Source of the DNA: Lumnitzera littorea
Taxonomy: Eukaryota; Streptophyta; Magnoliopsida; Myrtales; Combretaceae
NCBI GenBank assembly: GCA_024138015.1
Contig: JAMXBB010000001.1
Coordinates: 131,651,555-131,715,554, forward strand
Direction of reading: 5' to 3'
Length of the DNA stretch: 64,000 nt
In this document: piece after piece, positions 61,701 to 64,000 of the stretch
Layout: every line of letters starts with the position of its first letter
How positions within the stretch are numbered: position 1 is the first letter of the stretch
Notes under the pieces: generated by a model
Databases searched by the model: none
Seen by the model: the letters and a program-made list of their open reading frames with translations, nothing else
Told to the model about the DNA's origin: nothing
Position numbers and translations under genes: made by a program

Positions 61701-63582
61701 GTCAAGAACTAGCGGTACAATTAACATGACCCATTGACTAAACAACCCAAGAATCTAAATTTTAATTATATGGAAAAACCTCAGTGCTAATTAAAATGAA
61801 TTAGAACCTCAGTATAAGAAAATTTTTTACCTGCAGACTGTAAAAAGTCAAGGACCTTGGTATAGGTTTGAATGATACAAGAAACAATTCTTGATAAGTT
61901 CCAAAAGCAACAAATAATACTCAACTTATAATAGTATTCATAACACCATTCTTAATTTTTACAACCATTGCATATTTATAGGCTATGTAAGACAAAAGCA
62001 TTTGAGGAAACAAATTATTAACCTAATAAATTAGGAAAAATTAAATAAGGAAACCAATAGGAAATAGACTATTAAAGAAACTAAAAAGGTAGTAAAATAA
62101 GTGTCAAAAGAACCTAAAAAATAGGAAACAAATCAAATTAGGAAAATAGTGAAAATAGGCAACCAAAATAAATGAATTTCCAGTCTAAATTTGCTTAAAA
62201 ACATGGGGTCAATTGACCGCAGGGGCCCTCAATCGATTGCCTAAGTACTTCAGTTAACTCTAGTCAGCTTCTGCAACAATTCTGGGCTAATCTTCTTGTT
62301 TCTTCTAAAACTTATCAAGAATTATTTCTTATGGCAGTTAAATCTATACCGAGGTTCCTTACTCTTTATAGTCAGAAAATCAAAGTTTCCCTTTTACAGA
62401 GGTTCTTGATTCATTATAATCAGTGGGTCAAGATTTTTCCATATAATTATGCCTTAGATTCTTGGATTGTTTAGTCAACGGTTTATATTAATTATACCTT
62501 GGTTCTTGACTAACATTACGCACACACAAACAGGGTCTAGGTTCACTTCAACACGATATTAACATTCTGGGATTCCTGCATTTCCATCATTTGGTATAAG
62601 AGATTTCTGCACTAAGATCAAGATTTTAGCCATTCATTCTTAGATTTGGTGAGTCATATCAAATTCTCAATTTGTCCATATCTTTTATTTTCAGTCTGGT
62701 CAACACAGGGGGAGTAAAGGTAATTTCCATTGTTGGTTGATAGATGTTAAAGGAAATTCCTATTGAAATTTGAGGAAAAAAGGCTATTTGCACAGTTTGT
62801 GATTTGTGGTGATTATTGCTGATCATGATTGCTGCTGGTTAGTGTAATTCAACAAGTCAAGGACTTTCATCCCAGGGATCTTGAAAACTTCGCTTAGCTC
62901 CTGGTTAAGGTCTTTTCCATGATCAAGGTTCATAGAATACTTAGCCAATGGGTCACATTCAATATATAACTCTAATTTTAGGCTAGTTTTCTAAAAGGGT
63001 GTAGGTCCAATAAACTTGTTCTTAGAGGTCTTGGGTCTCACGTTACTGTTCCGCATTACTCATGTACCATTTAATTGAAACCTCCACTACAAGTGACCCC
63101 AGTAGGGGTCTCAGTAAAAAATTGAATAGAAGATCTCATACAATATGTTATGTTTGTGTATGAAGCATTAAGCCTTGAACCCAAAGTGAAGCCCTTGAGG
63201 ATCTTTTCGACAAACTCAAGTATTGCCACTATGCAAGAAATCATTGTACAATCCAAGATATGTGCCACAAATCATTAAGGTCATTAACATGTATGCAAAG
63301 AAAAAAGACAGAGAAAGATAACATGTCAAAGTATAAAGAAAACAACATCCAATACCTGGAAAGATCACCATCTGCAACATCCCAACACTTGACAGTCCCA
63401 TCCCTTCCCTGGCTACAATAAAGAAATGAAAAGTGTTTGCACTGTGCAAGCAAAACAACCATCTAACACAAAACAGGCGCATACAGAATGCAACAAAGAC
63501 AAAATCAAACCTCAGAACTCTATTGGACCCAATAACAGGACTACTTTGAACAGCAATGATCCCATGTGCTGCATTATGTGCC
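55768..63582 (-). CDS. TAN: TANMEI/DSE1-type WD40 repeat protein, first exon outside the window
   Basis: Eleven exons can be assembled on the minus strand, all with GT-AG introns and consistent phase: 63582-63511, 63412-63356, 60913-60723, 60048-59990, 59909-59816, 59386-59320, 57807-57725, 57647-57556, 57178-57072, 56050-55987 and 55866-55768 (stop TGA at 55770-55768). They give 327 residues. Repeat cores are visible in order: GRDGTVKCWD, PSEVEIWDLRN, YEDGSMLWWDLRN, GGADDNVFIYS, ATAGWDHRIRVYN and STSEDRTVALWELYP. The first exon starts after TG of a tryptophan codon, so the missing N-terminus (about 57 residues, first blade) lies right of the window. The pattern matches plant TANMEI/DSE1 (Arabidopsis At4g29860), needed for embryo development and limiting plasmodesmal traffic, related to ASTRA-associated protein 1 and GNB1L. 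Function here is inferred from homology. The linker exon 60913-60723 is acidic and serine-rich and is the least conserved part. No frameshift or stop is seen. Confidence 0.88.
58430..58848. mobile_element. 419-bp hAT-type MITE in a WD40-gene intron
   Basis: The left end GGTCTTGTTTGAATTGTCCT and the reverse complement of the right end GGGCTCCATTTAGTTCATCT are imperfect inverted repeats, followed on both sides by T-runs and a TATCTACTTTA/TGTCTACTTAA block. Flanks GAAACTAA (58422-58429) and AACTAAAA (58849-58856) share AACTAA as a worn 8-bp duplication. It lies wholly inside the 1512-bp intron 57808-59319, away from both splice sites. Confidence 0.6.
61634..62585. mobile_element. 952-bp element with ~280-bp inverted arms in a WD40-gene intron
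   Basis: The left arm (61634-61907) aligns with the reverse complement of the right arm (62303-62585) throughout. Pairs include CAATTCTTGATAAGTTCCAA with TAATTCTTGATAAGTTTTAG, ATTGACTAAACAACCCAAGA with GTTGACTAAACAATCCAAGA, and AATTATATGGAAAAACCTC with AATTATATGGAAAAATCTT. Flanks TCATTGGT (61626-61633) and TCATTTGGT (62587-62595) look like a target duplication of 8-9 bp with one indel. The 395-bp loop has an antisense TATA-like stretch (near 61970) but no coding sequence. A foldback or Mutator-like non-autonomous element is likely. It occupies the middle of the 2442-bp intron 60914-63355. Confidence 0.8.
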
Positions 63583-64000
63583 CTGAAAATCCATTAGCAG
63601 GTGAAGCATAAGTACAACAAACCTATGGCTTGTTTGAAAGAATTGCAATTCTGGAGAAAATATTTTTCAGTTGCAACAGTAACATTTTCAGTTAAAGACA
63701 TGTAATTAGATAGAATGACTGCAACCTTTGCAACTCATTAAAGACCTTGCGTTACCATCTTATTTCTATTCTGGAAATGTATGGTTAAAACCTTTTACTA
63801 AGCAGTCATAAATAAAGTTTCACTATCCCTAGAATATGTATCCACTTATTCCCACATGCTGTTGCAAGCGAGTGTGAAGCCCCACTGTGTTGCCCCTTCT
63901 TAACTATAAAAATGGCATGACACTAAATTGAGATAGGAAACATCACATTTGTCAGGACAAAATCATCAAAACCCTATTCAGTGTTCTGTGACCTGTTGTC
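63583..64000 (-). other. first intron of the WD40 gene, incomplete
   Basis: The phase of the exon at 63582-63511 requires an upstream exon ending in TG before a GT donor. I could not find a matching coding exon between 63583 and the window end, so this stretch is read as intron with the first exon beyond it. Confidence 0.55.

Noticed and set aside
61960..62600. Solo LTR inside the WD40-gene intron
   Set aside because: The antisense TATA-like stretch first suggested an LTR, but the flanking sequence pairs as long inverted arms, which an LTR does not have.
1..64000. A novel bacterial-style defence, CRISPR or operon system
   Set aside because: The sequence is plant nuclear DNA; no spacer-repeat array, no clustered unidirectional intact genes and no such domains were found.

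Overview
The window is nuclear DNA from a flowering plant, most likely a dicot. It is strongly AT-rich and gene-poor, its one multi-exon gene has plant-style GT-AG introns, and most of the sequence is decayed LTR retrotransposons, MITEs and other repeats. I found no bacterial-type operon, CRISPR array or defence locus. What is here is two protein-coding genes at the edges and a repeat-filled interval between them.

Region 1 (1-7400): the left edge is a decayed Ty3-type LTR read on the minus strand. It is followed by a broken piece of a glyoxal/galactose oxidase-like gene (2444-2832), a tRNA-derived SINE-like piece, and a tandem duplication carrying a 261-bp MITE in only one of its copies (4168-4428). 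Then comes an intact, apparently intronless gene for a secreted glyoxal/galactose oxidase-like copper radical enzyme (5664-7304, minus) with a TATA box 75 bp upstream.

Region 2 (7400-23364): no convincing gene. It holds four copies of a short LTR-like repeat family, a 500-bp element with about 90-bp terminal inverted repeats, a 455-bp MITE, simple repeats, and a long noncoding unit that begins near a TATA-like promoter.

Region 3 (23365-40241): a nested retrotransposon. The outer one is Athila-like (Ty3), minus strand, with 1.43-kb LTRs, a tRNA-Asp-type primer site, decayed gag-pol, a downstream Athila ORF-1-like frame, and a perfect ATACA target duplication. Its right (5') LTR is split by a second, chromovirus-like Ty3 element (33481-38921, minus) with 0.88-kb LTRs and an initiator-Met-tRNA primer site. 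The inner element has lost nearly all of its integrase. Both are dead: stops, frameshifts and altered catalytic residues are visible.

Region 4 (40242-55767): decayed LTRs, local tandem duplications, a near-palindromic element, a very degenerate minisatellite with about a 36-bp period, a MITE split by a later insertion, and a CT-rich tract followed by a GT-rich minisatellite. A small GC-rich open frame near 53.8 kb may be a gene fragment.

Region 5 (55768-63582, minus): eleven exons, all in consistent phase, of a WD40-repeat protein matching the plant TANMEI/DSE1 family (related to ASTRA-associated protein 1). Only the first exon lies beyond the right edge. One intron holds a 952-bp element with about 280-bp inverted arms and another holds a 419-bp hAT-type MITE. 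The two genes have no evident functional link.
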